DNA of 64,000 nt from Burkholderiales bacterium (GCA_024235795.1 JACKLR010000001.1:1488001-1552000); one strand, 5' to 3'; shown: positions 1 through 8,997, counted from the first letter of the stretch. Translations and numbers: made by a program. The notes: generated by a model not told the origin, from the letters alone.

Positions 1-1
1 C

Positions 2-541
2 TTCGATTTTGTAGGTGTAGCAATACATGAAATTGGCCATTCGCTTGGTTTTATAAGCGGCGTTGACCGATTGGATTCGGGCAGCCTCGGTAGTACTACC
101 GATAACGATTATTTGTCCACCACATTGGATCTGTTCCGTTATTCTGACTTAAGTGCTATTTCCGGTGTAACAGATATGTCAGCAGACCATCGGGACAAAT
201 TTTTTTCAATCGATAACGGCTCAACAAATCTGGCCTTTTTTTCAACGGGAAAGCATTTTGGCGATGGCTATCAGGCAAGCCACTGGCGTGACAGGCATGG
301 ACTAGGCGTCATGGATCCCACTTTTTCGCGAGGTGAACTTGGTTTCGTAACGCCGGAAGATCTTTTGGCCCTTGACGTTATCGGTTGGGATGTTTTGCCT
401 GCAGTACCAGAGCCTTCTACTTTTGCACTCCTAATGATGGGACTTGCTGTAATCGCGTTTAAACATCGTCACGAAATAAACCGCGCAAGCCGCAATGTAC
501 GACCATCGCCGGAAGACAAAACACCACTTTCGCATTCATAA
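2..541 (+). CDS. PEP-CTERM zinc metalloprotease-like protein (5' partial)
   Basis: The gene is cut by the window edge; the frame is open from base 2. Its first residues carry HEIGHSLGF, a metzincin-like zinc site (HExxHxxGF), followed by a region typical of NF038122-like exported proteases. Near the C-terminus comes VPEPSTFALL, a hydrophobic stretch and a basic tail, which is the PEP-CTERM signal read by an exosortase. The basic tail (about 35 residues after the helix) is longer than usual. The protein is probably exported and processed at the cell surface. Family identity rests on the two motifs only; the substrate is unknown. Confidence 0.75.
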   Translation, partial: FDFVGVAIHEIGHSLGFISGVDRLDSGSLGSTTDNDYLSTTLDLFRYSDLSAISGVTDMSADHRDKFFSIDNGSTNLAFFSTGKHFGDGYQASHWRDRHGLGVMDPTFSRGELGFVTPEDLLALDVIGWDVLPAVPEPSTFALLMMGLAVIAFKHRHEINRASRNVRPSPEDKTPLSHS

Positions 542-716
542 ACGGCACTTGTGAAAACTTGCCGCCAGAGCGTCATCTTGCCCGAAACAGGGCGACTTTC
601 GAGTGATCCGGCAAGATAGCATTAAGCTGCCAGGATGGACTGTTTTCAATACAACCAACCCCGGCAGGGGTTTCACCGTGAATATGCTCAGGTTTGAAAA
701 TCACCCTGGCTTGCTT

Positions 717-1073
717 TTAGTAATCACAACCAGAGGCAGCTGTCAGAACTTCCAGTAACTGGCAACCTTCCAAACGCACCTGTTCTCTACCATCAACCTC
801 TTGAATCCAGGTTGGTAACTTGCGAATTTTATTTTTTAAGCAGCGTTCAACCTGAGTATTTGATGCGGAAGGATTACTTTCAATTTCTTGAATGTATTTA
901 AACGCACTTCCAAAGCTTTTACGTTGAGCACGACTGTGTGAGCAAGTAAACAAGCTATACATGCGGTAACCTTTTTCGTTGAGGCATTTGGCAAATGACT
1001 CGAGTTTATACTGCCGTGAATCATTTTTCTGATCTGCCACACTTGCTGTGGCAACACCAACCCGATCAAGCAT
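717..1073 (-). pseudogene. Degenerate thioredoxin-like domain remnant
   Basis: From the first ATG (1073) this encodes about 118 residues that follow the thioredoxin-like domain often associated with VKOR/CcdA-type systems: the run SFAKCLNEKGYRMYS, then the active-site region, and a cis-Pro region KLPTW. The redox CxxC (normally CPHC in this family) is CSHS here, so the second cysteine is missing. There is no signal peptide. The frame continues upstream only to TAA at 1098-1100; a TTG at 1094 is the only earlier start. Just upstream, in the same frame, lies a CcdA-like fragment. I read this as a relic rather than a working redox protein; a small cytosolic Trx-fold protein remains possible. Confidence 0.55.
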
Positions 1074-1097
1074 TATCTGTTCTTCTGGTGCCAAAAC

Positions 1098-1295
1098 TTA
1101 AGTTTTGTGCTGGAAGGTCTGCATATCGAACGATCTTGCCAGCAATGCCGTAACAGCAAGATAAGGACCGCCAGTACACGGCAGCTCGACCATAGCGACA
1201 AAGCCCCCAATGGAAACGATACCTAGACCCGTAATTTTCGTAACCATTTTGGAAAGCTTTTCCTTGTATGAAAGTGCGATTTCCAGTGATATGAC
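1098..1295 (-). pseudogene. CcdA/DsbD-like membrane protein fragment
   Basis: This frame is open between stops at 1296-1298 and 1098-1100 and has no full-length gene around it. It contains SYKEKLSKMVTKITGLG followed by MVELPCTGGPYLAVTALLA. The PCTGGPYLA segment is the conserved cysteine-containing helix of CcdA/DsbD-type electron conduits, which pass reducing power across the inner membrane to periplasmic thioredoxins. Only about 65 codons survive. The in-frame stop separates it from the thioredoxin-like relic at 717-1073, suggesting that an internal deletion fused two pieces of one thiol-redox locus. Confidence 0.5.
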
Positions 1296-1425
1296 TTAAG
1301 TGTCATGAGAATTTTCTTATCCTTGGATGCGTGTAACAAGACTGAGGATAGAAGCAGCAAAACACCGATTGCGCATGGATTAATCTAATCGATAATAGCC
1401 GCACTTAATTCTGAAGAACAATAAA

Positions 1426-1980
1426 TTATTTATGGTGCATATGTTTGTGCGTATGCCCCGGAATAGCATGCCGCGCATGATCGCTGAGCTGCGCATCAAA
1501 CCATTGGTGTATCGCACTGATAAAGCTTGACAACCGGGTGGAATAATTGATCTGCGCACCTTCAGGAAGTTCATGGTACTCAATTTTGAGCTGTTCAGAA
1601 TTGGCTGATTTCAATACCGTTAATCCCGGCATGCTTTCTCCGTGAATACGCTCAGGTCTGGAAAAATTACCCTGGCTAAATTCTACTGAAATTTCCAATA
1701 AGTGTTCGCGTATCAGCTGAATCTGTTCAGTATCTGACGTGTCTTTGGCGATGACCTGCTGGATACCACCATCGGCCGTTTTTAAAAAAATATGTATCGT
1801 TTTCTCCAAATCAAATGGCATGACATGTGCACCACGTTCGGCGACTTCATCAAGCCTTTTTTCGTAGGCCGGTTCCGCAGCATACACAGCGATCACACCC
1901 GCTGGCATTGATAACATAAATCCTGTTAAAAAATATAATAAATGCATTATCATGCACCTTAGCGTATGCCGTTTAGCCAC
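1426..1980 (-). CDS. Exported His-tailed protein of unknown function
   Basis: The 184-residue product has an N-terminal hydrophobic stretch ending in VYAAEP, a probable signal peptide. The mature part begins YEKRLDEVAERGAHVMPFDL and is followed by a conserved-looking EQIQLIREHLLEI helix. It ends HTHKHMHHK, a likely metal-binding tail. Similar proteins are, as I recall, often named aspartate carbamoyltransferase in databases; nothing here resembles that enzyme. The start is uncertain: 1980 is GTG, and ATGs at 1953 or 1947 sit behind AAGG. It lies 104 bp downstream of the His-rich peroxidase on the same strand, so the two may be co-transcribed. Confidence 0.7.
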   Translation of the reverse strand: MAKRHTLRCMIMHLLYFLTGFMLSMPAGVIAVYAAEPAYEKRLDEVAERGAHVMPFDLEKTIHIFLKTADGGIQQVIAKDTSDTEQIQLIREHLLEISVEFSQGNFSRPERIHGESMPGLTVLKSANSEQLKIEYHELPEGAQINYSTRLSSFISAIHQWFDAQLSDHARHAIPGHTHKHMHHK

Positions 1981-2084
1981 GGTCTAAAATGATTTAAATA
2001 GTTCAATACGGTACACCCAGCATCGCGCCGCTGATGCGCGATCACACGCTTAACGAGACTGCGCATCAGCATTGTATTTCCTAC

Positions 2085-3215
2085 TTATTCGGCGTTTTTA
2101 GCTGTTAACGATCCCAGAAATGCCTTGATATCCCGGATCATGCCGTGTCCGACATGATCCATGCCCAGTTGATGTTTTGCCATTAACCGGATGGCTTCAT
2201 CAAGGGTCTCAACAGAGCCGTCATGAAAATACGGCGCTGTTTTGGCAATGTTTCTCAAGCTCGGCACTTTAAAAACATGTTTGTCGCTTTCGACCCCGGT
2301 TACGTCGTAGCGCCCCGGATCCGATGTTTCAAAAGGCACCACCAGGCCGATTTTTCTGTAGGAATTTCCGCCGATGACCGCACCATTATGGCAATTGACG
2401 CAGCCCATATTGACGAATTTTTTCAGTCCTCTTTTTTCGCTTTCATTCAACGCATTTTTATCGCCTTTGAGAAAGTCGTCAAACCGTGACGGTGTTAACA
2501 ACGTGCGTTCGAAAGCACCGATGGCCACGCCAACATTTTTGTACACCAAAGGATCTTTCTCATCGCCGAACGCTTCGGCAAACAGCGTTTTATAGTCGCC
2601 AATGGCTTTCAGTTTTTTTACCACGGCCTCCTCGCTCGGCATACCCATTTCGACGGGATTCAAGATCGGGCCCAACGCCTGTTCCTCTACGGTGCCCGCG
2701 CGTCCGTCCCAGAATTGGGCGATGTGAAGCGCCGCATTCATCGTGGTCGGCGAATTTCTGCCGCCGCGTTTGCCCTCATGGCCAGGCGAGGTCGATTCAT
2801 TATCCACGCCGAAATTACTGAGACTGTGGCATGAATTGCATGAAATCTTGTCATTGATTGACAACCTTGGATCCATATACAGTTTTTTACCCAGTTTGAT
2901 CAATGCGGCGTTCTTTTTCGCGTCAATAATGGATTCGGGTAACGGTTCGAAAAACTGTTTTAGACGGGTCTCGTCCAGCTTGTGGCCATGGCCATGACCA
3001 CCACCATGCATACCGCCTTCATGATCATGCCCGCCGCCGTGCCCATGGCCGCCACCATGTTCGCCGTCTTCATGGTCGCCATGTCCGTCACCGTGCATGC
3101 CACCCTGTTGTCCGTGCCGCTCCTGATGCCCGGTATCACTGCGTTTCTCGGTATCTTGCTGTGCGTATGCCTGCGCACTCAAAAAAAATGTGAGTAATAA
3201 TAAAATCAGTTTCAT
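2085..3215 (-). CDS. Di-heme cytochrome c peroxidase (CcpA/MauG family) with His/Gly-rich insert
   Basis: The 376-residue periplasmic enzyme is predicted to reduce H2O2 with electrons from small cytochromes c. The chosen start (ATG 3215) follows GGAGG at a normal distance and gives a clean signal peptide (MKLILLLLTFFLSAQAYA). Residues about 30-79 form a low-complexity segment with 14 histidines among Gly, Asp and Glu. The catalytic part follows: CNSCH at 126-130 (high-potential or peroxidatic heme), then CVNCH, with the family signature PYFHDGSV near the end. The gene at 42101-43054 is a close paralogue without the His-rich block. The insert could bind Cu, Ni or Zn; that is inference. Confidence 0.88.
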   Translation of the reverse strand: MKLILLLLTFFLSAQAYAQQDTEKRSDTGHQERHGQQGGMHGDGHGDHEDGEHGGGHGHGGGHDHEGGMHGGGHGHGHKLDETRLKQFFEPLPESIIDAKKNAALIKLGKKLYMDPRLSINDKISCNSCHSLSNFGVDNESTSPGHEGKRGGRNSPTTMNAALHIAQFWDGRAGTVEEQALGPILNPVEMGMPSEEAVVKKLKAIGDYKTLFAEAFGDEKDPLVYKNVGVAIGAFERTLLTPSRFDDFLKGDKNALNESEKRGLKKFVNMGCVNCHNGAVIGGNSYRKIGLVVPFETSDPGRYDVTGVESDKHVFKVPSLRNIAKTAPYFHDGSVETLDEAIRLMAKHQLGMDHVGHGMIRDIKAFLGSLTAKNAE

Positions 3216-3836
3216 ATAACCTCCATTGTTTATAAAAAAACTCGGTTGATTCCAACCTGTTAAAACCATGTTGCCTTAGCCCAGCATTCCACGAATCGTT
3301 CCATTCTTCATCAATACAATAGCGAAAATTTCAGGATAAAAATATACGTGCCAATACTTACGCGAACTCATAACCTACCGCAGCAACTTTATGTTTTCAT
3401 TCCGGCGTCGGTAATGCGCTAATACCAGTCTTGTCAGAAGTCATCAGGACATCCATGACAGTTTTAAATTGCAACACATGCCAGACGAAGATGCCCGACT
3501 TTGACATGACATCAAAGCCGGGGAAGAGCCATCGGAAGGAAGATTTGTGGAGGGAGTAATTCGCATCAATTCGACGACCCCGATGGCCCGGGGGGGGGAA
3601 GACCTAGTGACTGAATGAACACCCGGGTTGCAAAGCCGGGAAAAGCAAAAATCAGTAACGGTATTATCTGCCTCATCACGGATAAAAACAATGTGACATA
3701 TTGCCGCACCCCGTCAGATGTACACGTCATGCCAGTATTGCGTCATAACGACCGCCCGCACAATGCAAATCTATGTGCTACACAACTATGTGCTACACAA
3801 CCAATGAACGCGCACAACAGTATATGCAGCCAATCG
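3216..3836. other. Non-coding gap with G9 tract and 15-bp tandem duplication
   Basis: I see no convincing gene in this stretch. It contains a run of nine G (about 3590-3598) directly after CCC, and a perfect tandem duplication of CTATGTGCTACACAA (3771-3785 and 3786-3800) just beyond the stop of the bacterioferritin gene. The peroxidase ribosome-binding site lies at its left edge. Short reading frames here overlap bfr in antisense or lack a ribosome-binding site. Confidence 0.5.
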
Positions 3837-4304
3837 TCACATCTGAGACTGCAGGTAATCCTGTATTCCAATCTTCTCAATCAGGCCCAGTTGTATTTCC
3901 AGCCAGTAGGCGTGGTCTTCCTCGGTTTCGGCCAGCATGGCCTCGAGAATCTCCCGGGTCTGATAATCCCGCTCCTGCTCACATAATGCGATCGCGTTGC
4001 GCAATGCGATGATTACCGAGCGTTCCAGTTCCAAATCGTTTTTCAGCATTTCCGGAACATCCTTGCCGATCCTGAGCAGACTGCGGTTACCGACAGCAGG
4101 TACGCCCTCCAGCAGCAGAATCCGTTTGATCAAAAGATCCGCATGCTGTTTCTCGTCATTCATTTCATGATCGATGCGCGCGTAAAGTTTGCTGAACCCC
4201 CAGTCCTCATACATGCGTGAATGGGTAAAATACTGGTCCATGGCAGTCAGTTCTTCTGCAAGGAGCTCATTCAGCGTATCGATGACTTTTGCATTGCCTT
4301 TCAT
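3837..4304 (-). CDS. bfr: Bacterioferritin subunit, probably without heme ligand
   Basis: The 155-residue four-helix ferritin-like protein stores iron as a mineral in a 24-mer. Ferroxidase residues are present: Glu18, Tyr25, Glu51, His54 and Glu94, then ExxH at 128/131 (one residue later than in E. coli). E. coli Bfr has Met52, which ligates heme at the subunit interface; the aligned residue is Lys (HEMNDEKQH), though Met48 lies nearby. It may thus be the heme-free partner of a two-subunit bacterioferritin, as in species with BfrA/BfrB. AGGAG lies just upstream of the ATG. The heme inference depends on my hand alignment. Confidence 0.92.
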   Translation of the reverse strand: MKGNAKVIDTLNELLAEELTAMDQYFTHSRMYEDWGFSKLYARIDHEMNDEKQHADLLIKRILLLEGVPAVGNRSLLRIGKDVPEMLKNDLELERSVIIALRNAIALCEQERDYQTREILEAMLAETEEDHAYWLEIQLGLIEKIGIQDYLQSQM

Positions 4305-4772
4305 AGGATATTCTCCTTACCAAATGTTTGGAATGGTTTGAAAATCGTTAAGTTCCGGGCGACCGTAATGTCATATTTACCTGTTCCCCAAGGGAATTAT
4401 TCAAGAAGCGGACGCCCGAAACAGGTCGATGGTAACGGATTCGCACTGTCCAATATCAACATTGGATGACAAATTCAAGGCGTATTATTATAGGAGTTCG
4501 GAGATACAGATACAATAGTATCCCATTGATTATAACTATCAATCATTATTAATAGCGTTTATATCCGATACCTGAAACAACCAATTAAAGAACGAATTAA
4601 GAAATCGCGGCAATCAGTCTGTTAAGTGAATGCATTGATCGTAAAACGATGCGCTTCACTGCATTCAGCCCATCCAGCGGAAATGAAATGTAGTGCACAT
4701 CACCGGGCAACTGGAATTTGCGATATGCGATCGTTATAATATGGGTTTGGTTTTTCCGGAGTATCCAGTAAC
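4305..4772. other. Intergenic region between divergent bfr and fecR-like genes
   Basis: This is the divergent control region of bfr (leftward) and the FecR-like gene (rightward). It is AT-rich around 4490-4560, with a sequence near 4530-4555 whose right half (AATCATTATT) resembles half a Fur box but whose left half does not. I see no gene; a reading frame on the minus strand at 4597-4806 overlaps the FecR-like start and has no coding signs. Confidence 0.4.
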
Positions 4773-5333
4773 GTGCCTGAGCAACAACAACCCGATTCCG
4801 AATCAAAACCCGTTAAACTCACCTGGCGGCAGATGCTGTTTCATTTTGCATTGCTCTGTATCTGTGTGGTGCTTGGTATATTTGCCTGGTATCTATCCAG
4901 ACCGCAAAGCATCCGGTTCCATGAAACAAAAACACACGAGTATCTCACTGTATCGGTAACACCGGAAATAGAAATATCGTTGGATCAGAGCAGCCTGTGC
5001 GCCGTCACCGATTACGAACCGCTACGCATTGAGATGTTCCGGGGAAATGTTTATTTTGATATCAAGAAAAAGCAGCCGGAAGACTTCCGCATTAAAGTCG
5101 GCGAAACCCTGATCGAGGATCTCGGCACGCGTTTTAGCGTGCGCATGCAAAAAGACGGCACGCATATCATTTCTGTAGGACAAGGACAGGTCAAAGTGCA
5201 TGTTGCTACCGGAACGCACCTCATCAGCGCACTTGAACAGGCGGATTTTAACGATTTCAATATCAGCAAACACAGAATGATCAGCGCACGTGACGTGGCG
5301 CCCTGGCATAGTGATCAGAAAGTGCCTTACTAA
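4773..5333 (+). CDS. Orphan FecR-domain membrane protein
   Basis: The 186-residue product starts at GTG 4773 (weak GGAG 4758-4761). One transmembrane helix (about 22-42) anchors a periplasmic FecR-like domain, recognisable from FRGNVYFDIKKK and the segment EDLGTRFSVRM. FecR proteins usually relay outer-membrane receptor state to an ECF sigma factor. No sigma-factor gene or TonB receptor is next to it, and the cytoplasmic N-terminus is short, without the usual anti-sigma region. It may therefore be a reduced or repurposed FecR; the partner is unknown. Confidence 0.75.
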   Translation: MPEQQQPDSESKPVKLTWRQMLFHFALLCICVVLGIFAWYLSRPQSIRFHETKTHEYLTVSVTPEIEISLDQSSLCAVTDYEPLRIEMFRGNVYFDIKKKQPEDFRIKVGETLIEDLGTRFSVRMQKDGTHIISVGQGQVKVHVATGTHLISALEQADFNDFNISKHRMISARDVAPWHSDQKVPY

Positions 5334-5425
5334 GAATGCTTCATACAAACGAAGTTATTTGATGGTTTGCACACATCGTTCAGGTGCAGTTCACCGGGCA
5401 ATACACTCTAAATCCGATTAACAAA

Positions 5426-8050
5426 TCAATACAGCATTACACCCGTACTGGCGTAGATCACGCCATCCAGGTTTAAGTTGTTTACATTGGATTCATAATC
5501 AGTCAGATCAAAGATGGGTATAACTTCAGCGTTAGCCGACGGCAAGTATGAAGGCGCCTCATAAGGATTGCCATCGGTATCGACGATAGCACCCTGTTCG
5601 ATATGCATCTCATAATTGGTGTTCTTGTCCAAATCCTGCGCAGGATCAATGATGACAACACCAGAATCATCAAAAGTAACCTGGCTGGTATCATTAATTG
5701 CAATGACGCGCGTATCTGTCCCGCTGCTGATAAAAATATCGCCGCTGCCCGGTACAACTTTTTCTTTGAAGTCTAATTCAATGGTATCGCCGATCTTAAC
5801 GGAGAAGAGTAACGGATGAAGTTTTGTCGTATCGATGGGTTTGATGGTTTTAATGGCTGCATTCGATAAACCGGCATAAGGATTTCCGGATATATCGGTA
5901 ATAACGCCTTCAGGTATTAAAACATTGTATGTCGTATCAGGAACCAGATCATCAGTCAGATCAATGGATACGCCGCCAAATTCATCAAAAGATATCTGAC
6001 TGGTGTCGTCAATTGAGACAACACGCGTATCAGTCCCACTGCTGAGAATAAGATCACCTTTTCCTGCCTTAACTTTCTCATCAAAATAAAAACTGATTGT
6101 TTTGTCGGCTTGAAAAAATCTCCCATTAACAGGAAAAAAACTGGGTGGATTTAAACTGGGGATATTGTCGGTTTCAAAAATCCCATAATACAATGCGTCA
6201 CTATCCAGTAATAACGGAGCTGAATCAATTACTTTCACTTGACCGTTAGTGAAACCAGCAAAGCGATTACCGGCAACGTCGAGAATAGCGCCATTTGCCA
6301 TGCTGACGGTATAAGTGGTGTCAATCATTAAATCGTCGTGTGGATTGACGAAAACATTACCCAGCGCGTCGAAAGTCACCTGGCTGACGTCATCAATTGA
6401 AACAATTCGGGTATCCATGCCGTTGCTAAAGACAATATCACCATTTCCTGGCACAACCTTTTCATTGAAGATTAACCGGATATCATCATCGGTTTTGATA
6501 ACCGAACCACTGGCCGGAATACTGGCTAACAATATCGGCCCGGTTGAATTTTCAGTGCTGCCAATTTGTGAAAACCCCGCAAAGGGATTGCCGTCGACAT
6601 CCGTTATTGCACCGTCTTCTATCTTGACAATCGAAAAATGGGTAACATTGAAATACGGAGCAAGATGCGGTGCAATCGTTAAACTGCCAGGTGCAGTAGT
6701 ATAAAGATAACTATCAAAACTAATCTGACTGGAATCGTTTATGGGAATACTGACGGTTTCAGTACGAATTTCATGACTTAGAAATAGTGAAAAATTACTG
6801 ATTACTCTTTCACCAGTGATAATAATATCTCCGCTATTCGCTTTGACCGGCTCATCAAAAAGCAACACTGCATCATCAGAAGGAAGCGAATGTAGCCTGC
6901 CTGCCATCACTGGATTGGAAGTAAATGCTTCAAATTCGACATTATTGAATCCGGCAAACGGATTACCAGCCTTATCGACAATTACGCCGCTTGCCAATTG
7001 TGCAGTATACGTAGTGTCGGCGACTAAATTCTCATCTAAATCAATAATCACCTCACCCGAATCATCAAAAGTCACCTGACTGTTGTCATCTATTGCAATG
7101 ACACGTTTGTCTTCACCGTTGCTGAGAATAAGATCGCCATGACCCGCCATCACCGGTTCATCGAACTTAAATTTGATTTTACCATCGGTAAAACCGTCTA
7201 TTTTAAATCCACCGCGATTAGATGGATAACTATCGATCAACAAGGGCACGGAATCAATTGCTGTCAGATTGACGCTGCCTCCGGCAAAAGGATTTCCCGC
7301 GGTGTCGGTAATCACGCCACGATCCATGCGGACATTGTAAATTGCGCCGGGTATTAAATCATCGGTTGGATCAATAACAACGCGACCATATTCATCGCTG
7401 CCACTTTCTTCAAAGATAACCTGGCGTGTATCGGTGATGGGAATGGTAACGGTATCAACACCATTACTGAAAATAATATCGCCACTGCCCGCAATGACTT
7501 TTTCGTCGAAGCCCAAAACAATCTTGCCGTCGGCCTTAATGACTAAGTCATCGGCGATAAACTGAAAAAAAGAACCCTCAGTATCATAGCCTGCAATCCC
7601 TCGGCTCACATTGCTGAACGTCAATACCGGCTCGGAGGTTTGCATTATTTTGCTGGTCACATCCAATCCGGCAAAATCATTACCCGCTGTATCGACAATC
7701 ACTCCCTTTGCCATTCGTACTTGGTATGTTGTCCCGGCAATCAGGTCATTTTTTAAATCGATAGTGACGCCACCCGATTCATCGAAAGTGACTTGACTGG
7801 CGTCATCGATTTGCACAATGCGCGTTTCCGTGCCGTTACTGATTACAATAGCACCGTCTCCCGGCAAAACTTTTTCATTGAAAGCCAGTTTAAACTGACC
7901 GTCAATTTTAAACCCCTTTAAATCTATATCTGAAAAAAAATCTGGCCGATAGGGATTCGAAATATTTTCAAAAACCAAAAACGGCGCTGCGGTATCGGGA
8001 ATCGTAGAAAAGCTGATCACTTTATTGTCCCCTGAATTTTCAGTTCGCAT
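5426..8050 (-). CDS. Large Ig-like repeat protein (seven repeats), probably secreted
   Basis: The 874-residue acidic protein is built from about seven repeats of roughly 110-120 residues. Each contains a FxEKVxxGxGDIxxSNGxDTR strand, an IDDxSQVTFD turn, DLxxxTTYxVxMxxG and then DxAGNPFAG. This is the pattern of bacterial SbsA/SwmB-type Ig-like domains in surface and type I-secreted proteins. The fourth repeat is the most divergent. No N-terminal signal peptide is visible, so export by a type I system using the C-terminus is plausible but unproven; no secretion genes are adjacent. ATG 8050 follows GGGTG. Confidence 0.8.
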   Translation of the reverse strand: MRTENSGDNKVISFSTIPDTAAPFLVFENISNPYRPDFFSDIDLKGFKIDGQFKLAFNEKVLPGDGAIVISNGTETRIVQIDDASQVTFDESGGVTIDLKNDLIAGTTYQVRMAKGVIVDTAGNDFAGLDVTSKIMQTSEPVLTFSNVSRGIAGYDTEGSFFQFIADDLVIKADGKIVLGFDEKVIAGSGDIIFSNGVDTVTIPITDTRQVIFEESGSDEYGRVVIDPTDDLIPGAIYNVRMDRGVITDTAGNPFAGGSVNLTAIDSVPLLIDSYPSNRGGFKIDGFTDGKIKFKFDEPVMAGHGDLILSNGEDKRVIAIDDNSQVTFDDSGEVIIDLDENLVADTTYTAQLASGVIVDKAGNPFAGFNNVEFEAFTSNPVMAGRLHSLPSDDAVLLFDEPVKANSGDIIITGERVISNFSLFLSHEIRTETVSIPINDSSQISFDSYLYTTAPGSLTIAPHLAPYFNVTHFSIVKIEDGAITDVDGNPFAGFSQIGSTENSTGPILLASIPASGSVIKTDDDIRLIFNEKVVPGNGDIVFSNGMDTRIVSIDDVSQVTFDALGNVFVNPHDDLMIDTTYTVSMANGAILDVAGNRFAGFTNGQVKVIDSAPLLLDSDALYYGIFETDNIPSLNPPSFFPVNGRFFQADKTISFYFDEKVKAGKGDLILSSGTDTRVVSIDDTSQISFDEFGGVSIDLTDDLVPDTTYNVLIPEGVITDISGNPYAGLSNAAIKTIKPIDTTKLHPLLFSVKIGDTIELDFKEKVVPGSGDIFISSGTDTRVIAINDTSQVTFDDSGVVIIDPAQDLDKNTNYEMHIEQGAIVDTDGNPYEAPSYLPSANAEVIPIFDLTDYESNVNNLNLDGVIYASTGVMLY

Positions 8051-8366
8051 CGTTTCACCCGTATTTAAGCCTTGAAAACAGTGTCAGCACAACATGATTA
8101 AGATCAGGCCATACCACAACTTACAATTCACATAATTATACTCAACCAGTTTACGTGCGGATATTATACTTTTGTGTGTTTAAAGTCACATTGAAGCTGA
8201 ATCAGTTTGGGCAATGCGGTTGAGCTGCCGAGAAGAGGGGTTAAACGAAGCCGCTACGCGCACATAAGGTTGCGAATCACGAATATCTGTTTTTGAGAAT
8301 ATTTCTAAATTCTTTATCCGGGACTTCGACATGTTTAATTCTCAATTATGGACCTGACAACAACTT

Positions 8367-8552
8367 GTTGCCTTGGGATATGAACACGCCATCGTTAATA
8401 TGTTCTTAATTCCTTCCGGCATGATGTTTGGTGCAAACATTACTATTGCCGATTGGTGGCTTTGGAATGGTTTTCCGGTGATTGTCGGCAACATTGCCGG
8501 CGGCATGTTCTTTACAGGGCTAATACTTTTCTGGACATTTAAAAAAAATTGA
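8367..8552 (+). pseudogene. C-terminal fragment of a formate/nitrite transporter (FNT)
   Basis: These 61 codons, ending in TGA, read ALGYEHAIVNMFLIPSGMM, a GANITIADWW segment, and then NIAGGMFFTGLILFW. This is the last part of FNT channels (FocA/NirC), which are normally about 270 residues. The frame is closed upstream by TGA at 8355-8357 and no start or ribosome-binding site is present, so only the tail survives. In a nitrite-producing organism the intact gene could have moved nitrite or formate. The flanking bases 8051-8340 show no other gene. Confidence 0.7.
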
Positions 8553-8595
8553 GGCGGGATTCAGATGTAACCACACGCTGACATCTTTCCGAGCT

Positions 8596-8997
8596 TTATT
8601 GACGTGCATCTAACCGCATAAGACGTTGGTTCCAGCCAAGTATCTTTTCATCCGCAGTACAAAGTGTCGCAGTTAAACTGATCGCTGTTGAAACAATCAT
8701 TCGGTCAACTGGGTCGCCATGAAAATCATCTAATTGCGCGGAATTAATAGCCATATCACCCGTCAAATCCACTTCTTTTAAACCATTATCAATTAGACTT
8801 TTTCTCCACGCATCAACACTCATTTGCATTTCTAATCGACGCTTTCCAACTAACATGGCAACTTCCCAGAAAGTGATAACTGAGACAAAAAGCTTCTCCG
8901 CTTTCAATGCCTCGTCCATTAGCAAGCGAGATTGATTTCCCAGTCTAGAGTTTCCCTCAGCTAACCAAACTAATGCATGGGTATCGAGAACAATCAT
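8596..8997 (-). CDS. vapC: PIN-domain ribonuclease toxin (VapC type)
   Basis: The 133-residue PIN domain has the acidic metal site in order: Asp5 (VLDTHAL), Glu45 (FWEVAML), Asp98 (DPVDRMI) and Asp116 (CTADEKI). Such toxins cleave RNA and are held inactive by a cognate antitoxin. The start overlaps the antitoxin stop by 4 bp (ATGA arrangement), so translation is coupled. It lies between two gene relics (FNT and IS256-type), a typical place for a mobile addiction module. Confidence 0.9.
   Translation of the reverse strand: MIVLDTHALVWLAEGNSRLGNQSRLLMDEALKAEKLFVSVITFWEVAMLVGKRRLEMQMSVDAWRKSLIDNGLKEVDLTGDMAINSAQLDDFHGDPVDRMIVSTAISLTATLCTADEKILGWNQRLMRLDARQ

Noticed and set aside
3615..3986. 123-codon ORF overlapping the 3' end of bfr
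   Set aside because: Half of it is antisense to bfr and the rest crosses a tandem duplication; no coding signs.
4525..4560. Fur box between bfr and the FecR-like gene
   Set aside because: Only the right half (AATCATTATT) fits the consensus; the left half does not, and AT-rich DNA gives such matches by chance.
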